From assembly GCA_015680685.1 (NCBI GenBank), contig MNCI01015910.1, positions 2,029,517 through 2,052,330 on the forward strand: a DNA stretch of 22,814 bases, in the 5' to 3' direction. Positions 1 to 10,408 of the stretch are shown piece after piece. The DNA comes from Gnetum montanum (lineage: Eukaryota; Streptophyta; Gnetopsida; Gnetales; Gnetaceae). The notes beneath the pieces are model-generated. The model searched no databases. It was given only the letters and a program-made list of their open reading frames with translations, and was not told the DNA's origin. Within the stretch, counting starts at the first letter, position 1; each line of letters starts with the position of its first letter. Both the position numbers and the translations under genes were made by a program.

Positions 1-818
1 AGTTGTGGTTCCCTATTCTCCCTACGTCTTTGCCCTTGTCCTAACTCCTCTCGACCTTCTTGTCGAGGCATTTCATCTCTTTTACCTTTACTCTCCGCAT
101 TATGCCCATGGTGGCTGCGCCCAAATGTGGAAGGAGAATGTGAATGATAAGATGAAGGAGAAGAAGAAGGGGATCTATCATCATGGTGATGTTTCTTACC
201 TCCTCTTCGGCTGCTTCGGCCCCGATTGTTGTGACGATCAACAAGTCCGTCATTAGTGCGAGTGATTGTTCCTGCCGTGAACAGCTGGTGCTCACGGGGA
301 TCAGAGCCTGGAATATGTATCGTTGATCTAAGGCCCTGATGCCTAACCTCTTCACTAGAGTGAGGAGGAGGAACATCATTTTCTAAGAAACCCATCGTGA
401 GGGGTTCCTCTTCTCCTATTTCACTAATGACGTGGGGAACCTTGCCCTTCAGTAGTGAATGTTGGCTCTCCTGTCTTGCATCCCGAATACGTTGGGCGTT
501 TGTGGGACGATAATCCCTCATGTCATAATCATCCAAAACGTATTCCGCAATTAGTTCTTGTATGCCCGTTTGTGCTAAGGAACGAACAAGCATGGTAGGG
601 CCGGCTCTATCAAGGGGTAACACGATGTTACCTTGCATGTCTCTCCACCACAGTTGCTCATCTTGATGGAAAACACAGGTAAAATCCGGCACATACTCAT
701 CGGGATGAGTATATGTGACCTTAGACTATTGAGGACATGGTTGATCTCGGTTATGCGTATGATGCTGACTTTCTCCTGTATTGTCCTTAGGTGAGTTGAT
801 TTCATGAGAAGAAGCCAT
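1..818 (-). pseudogene. gag: Ty3/gypsy gag, N-terminal part, running off the left edge
   Basis: Gag is the structural protein that packages retrotransposon RNA. I take the ATG at 818 (start MASSHEINSP) because it lies about 130 bases inside the PBS and opens the frame that aligns with the plus-strand gag at 7529-9210. Shared landmarks are HPDEYVPDF, DEQLWWRDM, a segment rich in leucine and tyrosine, then a basic Arg/Ser/His-rich tract (about residues 180-250) with HHHDDRSPSSSPSSYHSHS. One in-frame TAG lies at 728-726. The frame is otherwise open to about 20 bases from the edge, where a +1 shift is needed to match the family. It sits directly downstream of PBS and LTR A, as expected for the 5' end of an element. 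The Arg/Ser/His tract is probably a nucleic-acid-binding or spacer region, which is inference. A 112-residue open frame at 379-41 is only a shadow of this gene. Confidence 0.82.
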
Positions 819-945
819 TTCTAATGGTGTGCTAACTTCACCGTTATTTATTGTTCTTGATTAACTAATTAACCCTAAGTCTCGTTTTAAGCTCACAACG
901 ATGTGAGTGATATCCCTTATGTTAAATTGGCGAAAAAACGCTTAG

Positions 946-963
946 TCCCCGGCAACGGCGCCA
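946..963 (-). promoter_or_regulatory. Primer-binding site for tRNA-Asp
   Basis: On the minus strand this reads TGGCGCCGTTGCCGGGGA, one base inside the end of LTR A. It is complementary, over all 18 positions, to the 3' end (with CCA) of plant tRNA-Asp as I know it. Reverse transcription of the element would start here. Athila-type gypsy elements commonly use this primer. It also fixes the orientation: the LTR to its right is a 5' LTR and the gag to its left is downstream. Confidence 0.93.
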
Positions 964-1391
964 ATGATGAGTGGCGAGGTACCCCTACACTCCACTATAC
1001 AAATACGAGCGTACACGCGCGATCCGGTCGAACTCCGCAGACTAAATGCCTTAACGCCACAAGAAACACTTGGGGTTAATCGTTCGTTGTCTTCCCAGGC
1101 TTGCTTGTATGTGTCACGGTGTATGGTTAAGCAAGTCTGAGGTATGTGAATTTTTTGGTATTTTCGGCTTATCTTCTATGCTACCAGGAGGAAAGAGTTG
1201 AGAAACTAAACTAACTCTAACTAAGATCTAAGTCTAAATTAACTAGCGTCAGCATCCGTTCCCACTTACCGGACACACCCTGAACTATGCCCCTGCAGCT
1301 TACCAAACGCTACTCGTTACTGGGATCGCCACATGTAACGCAAGTGCTCGAAGTGGTTGTACTGAGGCACCTATTTAGCCTATGTGTGATA

Positions 1392-1561
1392 AGCAGCCGA
1401 TTCCTTAGCCAGCCGTACACACCCGTGGGTGCTCGTAACTAAGTCGTACTTATCACACGTTCTTAGCCTAGCAATGAGCAGCCGATTCCTCAACTAGCCG
1501 TACACATCCGTAGACACTCGTAATCAAGTCGTACTTGAACGCACTAGGAAAGCAGGAAATG
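1392..1561. repeat. 85-bp tandem duplication inside LTR A
   Basis: AGCAGCCGATTCC begins at 1392 and again at 1477, and GTCGTACTT recurs at the same spacing (1443 and 1528). The two units run 1392-1476 and 1477-1561 with scattered differences, so the duplication is not recent. LTRs B, C, D and E do not show it. Confidence 0.85.
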
Positions 1562-1784
1562 AAAGCAATAAAAGAAACCACGTGCTGCAAGGTTTATCCA
1601 AACAAGTTCGTCTTTATTGCCGTACACAACTTGGGTTCAGGTTACAAGCTGCTCGAATAAAGAGCCGTTCACTCTAGGACTCCTACTGCGGGCACATGGG
1701 GTAAAATTCTAACTCTGGAGTGATCAATCTGCCAGAGCTTTTCTACACTAGCCAGGATTGGGAAATGAAGGGAGTGCCACCTCT

Positions 1785-1869
1785 TATTTATAGATATGGC
1801 GGTGGGACGCGATATCGCAGGAGACGACGTGATATCGCGTACGCGATATCACATGCGATGCGATATCGC
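1785..1869 (-). promoter_or_regulatory. U3 promoter of LTR A: TATA box plus palindrome array
   Basis: TATAAATA on the minus strand lies at 1792-1785. Upstream are four copies of a 10-bp palindrome, GCGATATCGC, at 1809-1818, 1829-1838 (one change), 1843-1852 (one change) and 1860-1869. Position between LTR start and TATA box suggests enhancer or repressor sites. That role is inference; the repeats are seen directly. Confidence 0.75.
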
Positions 1870-1897
1870 GGCCTAGTGCAAGTCGCGTCTCATCACT

Positions 1898-2586
1898 TGT
1901 ACTTGAGGTACAGCTAACTTTATAATAAACAAAAAATAATATTATGAGGAGCAACAATGACTACAATGATTGTCAAATTATTACACAATAATTATACAAA
2001 AGCTTGCACACTTCCCAATAAGAATGATGTCTACTTATAGCCACTATGTTTTCACATTTATCTTGGAACTCATGCAATGACTAGTTAATGATTATGGAAA
2101 ATGTCTTCTTCATGGCTAAGATGTCTTTCTACATCTAGCCTCCATTTTGGGAAGATGTTTTTATTTGGTGAAAGAAGTATTTTTGTAACTGATCTTTATT
2201 CTAGGAAGACATCTCTATCTACTTAAAGATGTCTTTATCTAATGAAAGACATCTACTGTTTCGTAGAGACATCTTCAATTTTTCCAAGACGTATACTATT
2301 TCTTGAAGATGTCTTTCTTCATCCTTTCTTTAAATTTTGATTTCTTCATTCCTTGTCCATGATCTTGCACTTTCACATGCTTTAATGATGTTAAAGTTCT
2401 TTAAATTCTTGGATGTTTGTTTGAGACCTTGTGGATGACCTTTTCCTTTGAGCTTATCAATTTGTTCCTTGTCTTCTCATCTTGGTTTTCCATGTACTTT
2501 ATCCTACAAACACAATAACCGCACAATTATACAAATACCTTTTGATTCCATTTTACTTAACATTTTGACACATCAAAAGGTTAACA
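1898..2586 (-). mobile_element. Probable Ty1/copia 3' LTR
   Basis: On the minus strand, TGTTAACCTTTTGATG starts just after a purine-rich stretch (AAAAACGAGGAGAT, 2601-2588). That is the usual arrangement of a copia polypurine tract followed by a 3' LTR starting TGTT. A TATA-like CTATAAGTAG lies near 2040-2031, with a dense repeat array upstream of it. The other end is uncertain: ...CTCAAGTACA would stop at 1898, only two bases from LTR A, which may instead have truncated it. No second copy of this LTR exists in the window to confirm it. Confidence 0.5.
2098..2316. repeat. Array of AAGATGTCTT / AAGACATCTT motifs
   Basis: About nine short copies occur in both orientations, near 2101, 2118, 2151, 2205, 2225, 2244, 2265, 2286 and 2305, spaced roughly 15-55 bases apart. 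The best copies extend to the near-palindrome AAAGATGTCTTT (2225-2236). They lie upstream of the TATA-like box of the probable copia LTR, so they may be enhancer repeats. Confidence 0.75.
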
Positions 2587-2587
2587 A

Positions 2588-2601
2588 TCTCCTCGTTTTT
2601 A
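2588..2601 (-). promoter_or_regulatory. Putative polypurine tract of the copia-like element
   Basis: On the minus strand this reads AAAAACGAGGAGAT and lies directly before TGTTAACC. Many plant copia elements end their internal region with a similar purine run that primes plus-strand DNA synthesis. Two GGGGGAG runs farther inside (minus strand, about 3718-3712 and 3667-3662) resemble it. Confidence 0.5.
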
Positions 2602-4178
2602 GTGATGTTCAAAACTAAACAAAATGAATTAGTGATCATACAAATATTACAAATATAGTGCATACTCTTTCCCTTTTTGAACAACAACAAAAAGGATAAA
2701 GAATAATAAGCTTATAAAAAGATATTGTAAAAGAACAACATTCCAATAGTATAACCTAGAAAAAAATTCTTCCCTTTGCTAAAAAGTAGCTATACCATAG
2801 TCACAAAAGATATGCATTATGCTCAAAAAATCTCTAAGTAACATAAAGCATTTTCAAAGATATTACTATAATGAATATTATTAATCATTTGCAATCCTTT
2901 AGAATAGAGATATGAGTACTCCTTACTTTAGTGAAGTTCATATAAACAAGAGATTCTTAAGTACTCAAGGGAAGATAAATTCATAGCATGCTAAAATACC
3001 ATAAGGTGAAAAGACACAACCTTAAATATCAAATTTGTATGTTGTCATCAATTAAGATCTATCCTTTTTAGTTTAAAAAAAGGTTAGAAAGAACAAGCCA
3101 CAACTAATCCAAACATAAAAAAACTTGCCATTAATGTCTAAGAGAGAATAAACTTGAATGCCAAAGGCCAAAGAGTGAGCATATAGAATCAGCTCTCATT
3201 TAAAATTTATATCTTCAAGATTCTAAACACATCTCTTAGCATAATTTTCAATGGGCTCAATATTTGAGGATCAAATAACTTATCTTTTTGAACCAATAAA
3301 CTCATAAGGTAAACCAAGATGTCATGATTCCATTAGAACTTAACTCTTATGAAAACATCATGAAAGTAATTATATGTCAAGGAAGAAAAGATACACTTTG
3401 TTAAAATAAATTCTCATGAAGAAGGACAAATACCAAATAAAGACAAGTGAATTCTCCAAAATAGCCAAGAAAATTTTAGCAAGATGTTTAAATAGTAATC
3501 AAAAGATATCATGTTGGTAAAATGTCAATAAGGCATCTTACCCAGGAGTTAATCCTACTTTTACCTAGGATACTGTACCATAACCTTGCATGACATGAAT
3601 TCTTTCTCATTTTGTGATATTTTGCTATTTGAGTGTTTATTGGCTGAAATCTTCAAAGAGTCCCCCTAGATTGATGACCTCCAAGATGATGATAGATAAT
3701 AAGAAATAGGCTCCCCCTACACTTGTGTAGCTCTTCTTAGCCTTTTAAGATCAACTCATAAGCATTGTAAATCATCAAAGCACTACAACTGTAGATCAAC
3801 ATTAAGATCAAATGTGGAGACTAAGGTCTTCAATCAATAATATTGATGGAATTTTTAGAGGCATGTCTTATCTAATAAATAGCAAAAATTTTCTAAAGGA
3901 TATGAGCTTAGAAGCAAATCATGCAAGATAAATTCAATTTATTATAAGATAGAAGCCCAAAATAACTCAATACAAGTTCTACACTACATATTTTTATAAA
4001 ATCAATTTCATCAAGCTCAAAATGAATATAAGAGATGCCCTAAGCAATTATTCCAACATTGGTCTAGACAAGACACAAACAATTTGGACTTTTCAAATCA
4101 TATACTTATAAATTAACTAGCAAGCAAAGAGATTGAAACTTACTTTGACTTACCTTCCTTGAAGATGAGAAGAGAAGA
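2602..4178. other. AT-rich stretch, no gene recognised
   Basis: I see no long open frame, RNA gene or clear repeat here. It lies between the putative polypurine tract and the copia-like gag fragment, so it may be the non-coding 3' part of that element, but there is no sequence match to prove it. Confidence 0.4.
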
Positions 4179-4975
4179 TTAATGGAGTTTGAGATGAGGT
4201 TCCCTATCATGAAGTACCTCATCATTCGTAGATTCTCCTTCATTAGATCGTGTATGTGATGTCTCTATTTTTTTAGTTCCTTTATGATAGAACCCTTGAT
4301 TCCTTATTGCATTATTTTTAATTCTCCACTTTTCTTCATTTTCAACTACTAGTTCTTGAACAATTTTCTTATCAAGGTATTTTTGACAAGACCAAGCATC
4401 AATCTTATTTTGATCATCATGAGAATAGTTAAGGGTTTGCTTAGTACCATAATTTTTACACACAAATAAAGTATTCTCCTCATGAGCAATCTTTATTAAA
4501 AAAGGTTAATTGTTGAATCTTAGCTTTTATGTTTGAGAGTGGATAGCATATAACTTAGAAATTACAAATTTCTTTGCCTTCTTAATAAAATAATGTATTT
4601 CACTTAAGAGTGGATAGAATATAGCTTAGAAATTACAAATTTCTTTGCCTTCTTAATTAAATAATGTAAGAGAAAAATTTCTTCTTTAAGTTCACTATAC
4701 CTTTCGTGACACTTACCCCTTTGTTTAGCCATATGTGACGAGTTTTCATCTATAAATGCCATGCATATGAGGTGTTAATATTTGGAAGAATTGCATGCTT
4801 CTTCTTCACTCTTCTCACCATCATCCCAACTTGTATAAAACTTGATCTTTTTCAATTCTTCATCATTGGATCTATTCTTTGGTTGAACCCTACTATCACT
4901 AGGACACTTGAAGGCCATATATCCTCTTCCTTCACAAATCCAACATTCTATATAAGAGAAATTTAAGTTAGATCT
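4179..4975 (-). pseudogene. gag: Copia-like gag fragment with a mutated zinc knuckle
   Basis: Translation near 4965-4895 (minus) gives ECWICEGRGYMAFKCPSDSR, the C-x2-C-x4-H-x4-C nucleic-acid-binding knuckle of copia gag with tyrosine in place of the histidine. Next come a Lys/Asp/Glu-rich linker with YTSWDDGEKSEEEA and then MAFIDENS, an order familiar from plant copia gag proteins. The frame then breaks several times. A 71-bp tandem duplication (4537-4670) adds to the damage. A last open stretch (4463-4179, starting MCKNYGTKQ, 94 residues) has no clear family. Because it lies downstream of the pol fragment at 5000-6475, the order pol-then-gag shows these are pieces of two elements, or one rearranged element. 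Confidence 0.55.
4537..4670. repeat. 71-bp tandem duplication in the copia-like gag fragment
   Basis: GAGTGGATAG begins at 4537 and again at 4608. The first ~63 bases of each unit differ at only about four positions. The duplication is much younger than the decay around it, or it has been homogenised. Confidence 0.9.
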
Positions 4976-4999
4976 TAAAAAAATTTTACCTCTTTCTCT

Positions 5000-6475
5000 A
5001 CCTTTAAACTAATTAGGTGTTTATTGAAATGCCTCACCCATATCCTTCATGTCAAAGTTTTTAGAGAGAAATTATTTCACCTTGTATAAAAATCCCTTAT
5101 TGTTGGTAGCAAGAAGGATATTATTCACATATAGGACAAGGAAACAAATTTTTCTCCCACTGAAATTTTGGTATATACATTGAATTATGATGTTCTCTTC
5201 AAAACTAAATTAAGTGATGACATCATAGAATATTAAATACCATTGATGGGAGGCCTACTCTAATCCATATATGGATTTCTTAAGCTTGCATACCAATTGC
5301 TCATCATCACTAGAGGAAACTTCTTCACATTATTTCATATAAACCTCTTCCTCTAGATTACCATTGAGGAATGTAGTTTTCACATCTATCTGATGTAATT
5401 TGAAATCAAAATGAACAAGGAATGCCATAATCACACAAAGGAAGTCCTTATTAGATATAGGAGAAAACATCTTCATGTAATCTATTCCCTCTCTCTGAGT
5501 GAATCCTTTAGCAACAAGTCTTGCCTTATATCTTTCAATGTTGTCTAATGAGTTGTTCTTTATCTTGAAGACCCATTTACATCTAATGGCTTTTACACCA
5601 TCAAGAAACTTGACAAGATCCCAAACTCCATTAGATGACATAGAGTTCATCTCATCTTCCATGACATCATACCACAAGTAAGATTCCTTACAACTCGTGG
5701 CATGTGAACATATTTTGGGAACATTTTTAGCTCGTATGTTGTAGTTAGATCCTGTAGATACACTATATAGTCAATAGGAACCATTGATCAACTTCCTCTA
5801 GTAGATCTCCTTAATGTTGGTTCATCATTCTCCTAAGGAACATGTTGTTCAACAACCTATTCAGTAGGTTCTCATACTTGTTGTTCAGCTGGATCTACTA
5901 CTTCTTGATCAATAGTCTATGGAACTTCAATGACTAGTTGTTCATCACACATTTGTGCCCTAGGCATGGTGTGTACAACAATTAGTCTATCACTTGAAGT
6001 AAAGGCTTGATCACTCCTACTAATCAAGTCATTTTCAAGAAATTTAGCTTTCCTTGATTTTACAAACCTAGTAGTATGTAATGGAAAATAAAATCTATAT
6101 CTCTTAGATCATCCAGCATATCCAAAAAAATACCCAGTTATGGTCCTTAGGTCTAACTTCTTTTCTCGTGGATTATAAACTCTTACTTTAGACAGGCATC
6201 CCCAAATGTGTATATGTCACAAACTTGATTTTCAACCTTTCCATAATTCAAATGATGTCTTTGAGACAACCTTGGTTGGAATTTGCTTTAATACATACAC
6301 AACTATCTTAAGAGATTTATTCCACAAGGACTTAGGAAGCTTGGAGCTATTAAGCATACTCCACACCATGTCCAACAATGTTTGGTTTCTTCTTTTTGCC
6401 ACACTATTCTAGTTTAGAGAACAAGGTATAGTGTACTGGGCAACAATCGCATGCTCTTTGATGCATTGCGCCATG
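5000..6475 (-). pseudogene. pol: Ty1/copia pol fragment: integrase C-terminal part and N-terminal half of RT
   Basis: Integrase copies element DNA into the host and RT makes that DNA. Reading down from 6475: KEHAIVAQYTIPCS, then KRRNQTLLDMVWSML, LPKSLWNKSLK, SFELWKG and IWGC (end of the integrase core), GYFFGYAG, then a serine- and acid-rich linker with RRSTRG near 5800. RT begins at 5677: VWDLV, CKWVFKIK, ERYKARLVAKGFTQREGIDY, FSPIS, LHQIDVKTTFLNGNLEE. It continues past a stop at about 5330 with CKLKKSIYGLE and YVNNILLA. The catalytic YVDD is therefore YVNN, both aspartates lost. Homology ends after FDMKDMGEA near 5020. The integrase N-terminus and active-site triad, the RT C-terminus and RNase H are missing. 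LTR C starts within 20 bases upstream, so the C element may have cut this one. Confidence 0.88.
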
Positions 6476-6495
6476 GGTTACATCGAAATATAATT

Positions 6496-7298
6496 TGATG
6501 CATTGATGTGACCTCATCGACATAGTGTTCATTTTCACCAATAAATATGTGCTTACCCATCATGTTTATGATATCTTTTCTTGCTTGAAAATTAGAATAT
6601 TTTTCTAAGTGTTTGTAGTAGGAGTCAAATATTGTATCAATCTTTATTTGAGCATTGTTATACCTGAGCATGGTAGTGTGTGCGGTGATAAAGACAAGCT
6701 TTCTAATAAACCTTGTAGCACTTTGAAATAGATTAATTATTTCCTTTATGCATGTAGTATTTTATGTAATTTCCTTTAATGCTTTGAGTAATTAAATAAT
6801 TAATTAAGATAAATTAAGCTAAAGTAAGTTAAATTAAGCTAAATTAAATGGCAATTCATTAAGAACATAAGTACAACCACTTTGAGCATACGCTTGGCAC
6901 TTGGTAATCCTAGTAACGCTTAACATTGGTAACCCAGTAGCATTAAATGTGGTTAGGATGTATATGGTAAGTGGGAACAAATGCTCATGTTAGGATTAGT
7001 TCAATTTTTGTTAGTTAGATTAAATTAGCAAGTAAATTGCCTTATTCTTCATTTGTTATTCGTAGGCAACTTAAAACATAAAATGTCAAAATTGATAAAA
7101 ATCATATGCCTTAGTTGCACTTAACCATACCTTTACATTTCACAACTGTAATTGGGAAGATGATGATTGCAATGGTTAATTTCACTTCCTAGAGACTAGT
7201 TTACTTAGAAGGCTATAAGTCTACAAAATTCAATCGGATCACGTGTGAATGCTTAGTGATTTATATGGTTCAATGTAGGGTCTACTTGCCACTCATCA
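6496..7298 (+). mobile_element. Gypsy LTR 'C' (plus strand)
   Basis: It starts TGATGCATTG, ends CACTCATCA, and is followed by a decayed tRNA-Asp PBS, so it is the 5' LTR of a plus-strand element, about 803 bp. It aligns with the reverse complement of LTRs A and B and with D: GTAGTAGGAGTC (6616), ATACCTGAGC (6660), GATAAAGACAAGC and TAAACCTTGTAG (6688-6718), AAGTGGGAAC (6969), then the U5 end. An AATAAATA at 6540-6547 replaces the TATA box. The start (6496 or 6504) is uncertain, because U3 is the least conserved part. A run of AATTAAGCTAA-like repeats (6790-6850) is peculiar to this copy. Confidence 0.78.
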
Positions 7299-7299
7299 T

Positions 7300-7317
7300 T
7301 GGCACTATTGCCAGGGA
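7300..7317 (+). promoter_or_regulatory. Decayed tRNA-Asp primer-binding site of LTR C
   Basis: TGGCACTATTGCCAGGGA lies one base after the LTR end. It differs from the intact site at 946-963 by four changes, all C-to-T or G-to-A. Confidence 0.85.
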
Positions 7318-7528
7318 CTTGTAGTTTGAAACATGCATTACCTAGGACTTAGTGAATATTATTTAAGATTTTTGGAATGAACCCTAAAGTCACAATCATT
7401 TGAAAGATAAAAAATAATAACTATAATTAACACACACTAAATTTTCCTTCTAATTTAAAATTTCTTCTTTTCACAGGCATGATGAATCAAAATCGCTAGT
7501 ACCCTAAGAATTCAAAGTAGCATGCACT

Positions 7529-9210
7529 CATCCAAATGACTTTGTACCCAATTTCACCTTCATCTTGCATTAGGATGAACAACTGTGGTGGAGAGACATG
7601 AAGGATAACATTGTGTTGTCTCTCGACCGATCTATTCCTAGGATGTTGCTCCAAACTCTCAAGAGGTTGGGCATCTAGGATCTCCATGCTAAATATGTTA
7701 TGTAGGATCATGACTATCGGGACTACCATCCCACAGAAACACGACACAAATGAGATTGGCACCAAGAGAAGCGTCATGAAGCTACAAAGGAAAAACAGTT
7801 TACTAAACACTTATTCTTGCTAAACCAAAACAACAAGGAGGATGCTCCCTCTAGGGATTCTCAACATGAATATTCTCCACCCCTTGACTCTAGTGAAGGG
7901 GGCTTGAACCCACACTTACAATCCACTATCAATAATTTAGGTTTAGAAAAAGTGGAAGTCAAGATAGGGGCTTGGGTAAGCATTGTGATGTAGATAAACT
8001 TGGTGATCGTGGCTATGATAGGGGAAGAGGAGGCGGTAGATACCATGACGATGGTAGTCCTCCTCCCTCTTCATCATCTTTATATTCCTCTTCTAAATTT
8101 GATCAAAATTATGGGGGACAAAATTGTGATGGAGGTGAATAGTGGGATAATGATTGTAGGCCCTGCTAAGAACAAAGCCATAGCAAGGGATATCATAGAC
8201 ATCACCAAAATCATAATGATGATGAACCTTTGCTTGCAACTCAAAGCATGTTGAACATTGCATAGGTAATTAGAATTCCAACCAAGCATGTGAAAGTTGG
8301 ATATGAACAATATCACTAGATTTGAGTGGGGATATAAATTAGATCCACAAACCCATCTTCAAGTCTTTCATGATGCATGTATCTTGTAGAACATAGAAAA
8401 TAATTAGTAGAATGTTAAACTAGTTTCCAAGACACTTATAAAAGAAGTAGAAAGCTGGTACCACTCCTTGGAGCTAGAATCAATTCATAGATGGAGTACG
8501 CTTCTTCAGCTATTCAATGAGAAATATAAGACATACTCTAGAGTGTCCAATTTGAGAAAGCAAATCCGAGGCTGGCGATAAGGAATACATGATCCCTTAG
8601 ACATAGCCATGGGTAGGTATTATTTCCTTTTTCACAGTTGTCCTGGCCATGGTTATTCTTAGTGAGAGTAGCTTCACCATATCATAATTGGATTCTAATC
8701 AGAAACAAGAAGAACCTTGGGGATCTATGCCCAAGGGAGATTATCAGAATTAAGGGTCCATCAAATTCAAAGGTTGATTGAGAAGGTTGCAAAAAAAGAA
8801 GTTGAGTTGAAAAAATGGAAAAGTGCTGAGTATAACCAAGATCCGTCCATCAAAAAAAGGGAGGTTCGATTTTGTGATAGTGAGGGGGAGGCACCACTTG
8901 ATGAAATGGTACAGTGAAAAACCTTACCAATTCAAAACTGTATTTGAAATTTCAACTAAGGTTGAAAAATATGGTAATCTTTGGATGAAAAACTTCAAAC
9001 TATCTTAAAATTTGTAGAAGAATCCAAAGAGAAAGGTAGTGATCGTGACCACAGGAGAAGAGAGGAAGCTAAACATGCTTACCAAAGGGGTAAGGGTAAA
9101 GCTATTGTAGTAAAAGAGGTTATGGAGTCAAAATTAGATGATGATGGTGGGTGTAACATCTACCAATATGAACATCCCAAGAGATGTTACACTATTGTAT
9201 CACACTTATA
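7529..9210 (+). pseudogene. gag: Gypsy gag of the LTR C element, decayed
   Basis: Same family as the gags at 1-818 and 22297-22814, but on the plus strand and far more broken. Landmarks in order: HPNDFVPNF (7529), DEQLWWRDM (7575), LSLDRSIPRMLLQTL, then an acidic/serine stretch, an Arg/Gly tract (DRGYDRGRGGGRYHDDGSPP, from 8007), EPLLATQSMLNIA (8226), DMNNITRFEWGY (8306), KTLIKEVESWYHSLELE (8427), the core LLQLFNEKYKTYSRVSNLRKQ, and GRYYFLFHSCPGHGY. A longer open stretch (8717-8917) covers IYAQGRLSEL and IQRLIEKVAKKEVELKKW. It ends with DDDGGCNIYQYEHPKRC (9138-9187), a zinc knuckle whose second cysteine is now tyrosine. Many stops and several frameshifts are present. No pol follows, so the element is truncated or replaced after 9210. 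This copy is the reference for judging the other two gag pieces. Confidence 0.85.
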
Positions 9211-10408
9211 GGAATCTAGGATGTATGCTCTAGAATATCAATTATTCTTTCTTCCTCATGACTTGGAGTTTTGAAATTTTTAAAATTGTATCTTCGAATA
9301 TCCATTTAAACCTTTGTATCAACGCAAACTTGGATTCTTTGTAGAAGATCACACAACCATCCATGTTATGGTCCCTACAAGAGGCTTGTCTATATGGCTG
9401 GAAAGAAGAACACTCATGAGAGCCTTTTTACTTATAGACACCTTCATATCTCAACTTTCTGAAATTGGATTAGAATTAGTATATAAATTTCCATGGTAGA
9501 ACTTCTTGTAAACATAGGACATTAGCATTCAAATCTTATAATGCTCCAAATATACTTGGGTATCAATATTCATGCCAATCCAAGGCCCAAGTTGAACATA
9601 GTGGTTGTTGTCTTTTACTGATTAGGAACCTTTCAAGCATATTGTCCATTACAATCTTCATGCTTTTTTCTAAATTCTCTTCTAACTTATTTCTTATCAC
9701 AAGTATCATACATTTTGACAGGACAAGGTTATGATTCTCATGATGATTGATGACAATTACAGAATGATCTAATTATTGGTTAGATTGATATAAATATTTC
9801 TTGCATTTTTGGTTTACCCACTAATTCTCCAACTACTCAATTTGTAGAGTTAGTAATTATTTGTATTCATTTCCTAGACTCTTAATGACCTTTCTACACT
9901 CCTTAGGATACTAACTCCAATTGTGTAACTAATAATCAACAAAGGGTTAGTAGTCTAGATTTAACTATATGCATGATCTAATCACCTACTCATAAGATCC
10001 AAGATGGCCTAAAAATTTTAGATTTATAAATCTTAACCATTAAATTGCTAGATCCAATTAGTTGATCTAAGTCACAATCTACTAAGGTATGATTCAAACT
10101 ATCATCTAATTATAGGTTACCTGCATGATCAATCTAGCATTATCATTGGATTCAAAAGGTTGAAAAATATTAGAAATTACTATTCATATATTGGAAATGA
10201 ACATTGGATGCTCAAATTATGCTAAATCTCTTGAGGCTCTTAAGATAAGGTTTCAGGGCAAGGATTAAAAACTAATTTTTAGAGTTCCATAAGGTGGATT
10301 TGATTTCATAAACATGTTTGGGAGATTAAAATCTAGTGGAAATGACTATTTGTTCAACAAAGAAGACTTTCAAAATCAAAAGTTATAGGCTTTTGAAGTT
10401 TAAAATTT
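9211..10408. other. AT-rich stretch, no gene recognised
   Basis: Protease and RT of the C element would be expected here, but I see no motif of either. A 61-residue open frame at 9314-9499 (MYQRKLGFFVEDH...) could be remote protease-region debris; I do not recognise it. The rest is stop-rich. Confidence 0.4.

Larger units (their letters stand above)
965..1895 (-). mobile_element. Gypsy LTR 'A' (5' LTR of a minus-strand element)
   Basis: Read on the minus strand it starts TGATGAGACG and ends CACTCATCA, so it has TG...CA ends and is about 931 bp. The right boundary is inferred from the shared TGATG start of the other copies. It aligns along most of its length with LTR B (16031-16842) at roughly 80-85% by eye. 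From U3 to U5 it holds four palindromic GCGATATCGC-type motifs (1809-1869), a TATAAATA box (1792-1785), and an 85-bp tandem duplication (1392-1561) that LTR B lacks. The PBS follows at once. The five bases beyond the start (CTTGT, 1896-1900) do not match the bases beside LTR B. Confidence 0.9.

Noticed and set aside
41-379. 112-residue minus-strand open frame
   Set aside because: It overlaps the gag at 1-818 in another frame. The gag frame is the one matching the plus-strand copy.
1392-1561. CRISPR-like spaced repeats
   Set aside because: Only two directly abutting 85-bp units exist. It is a tandem duplication within an LTR.
1720-1917. 65-residue frame with an Arg/Tyr-rich stretch
   Set aside because: It is antisense across the TATA box and palindrome array of LTR A. 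The composition comes from the CGATATCG repeats.
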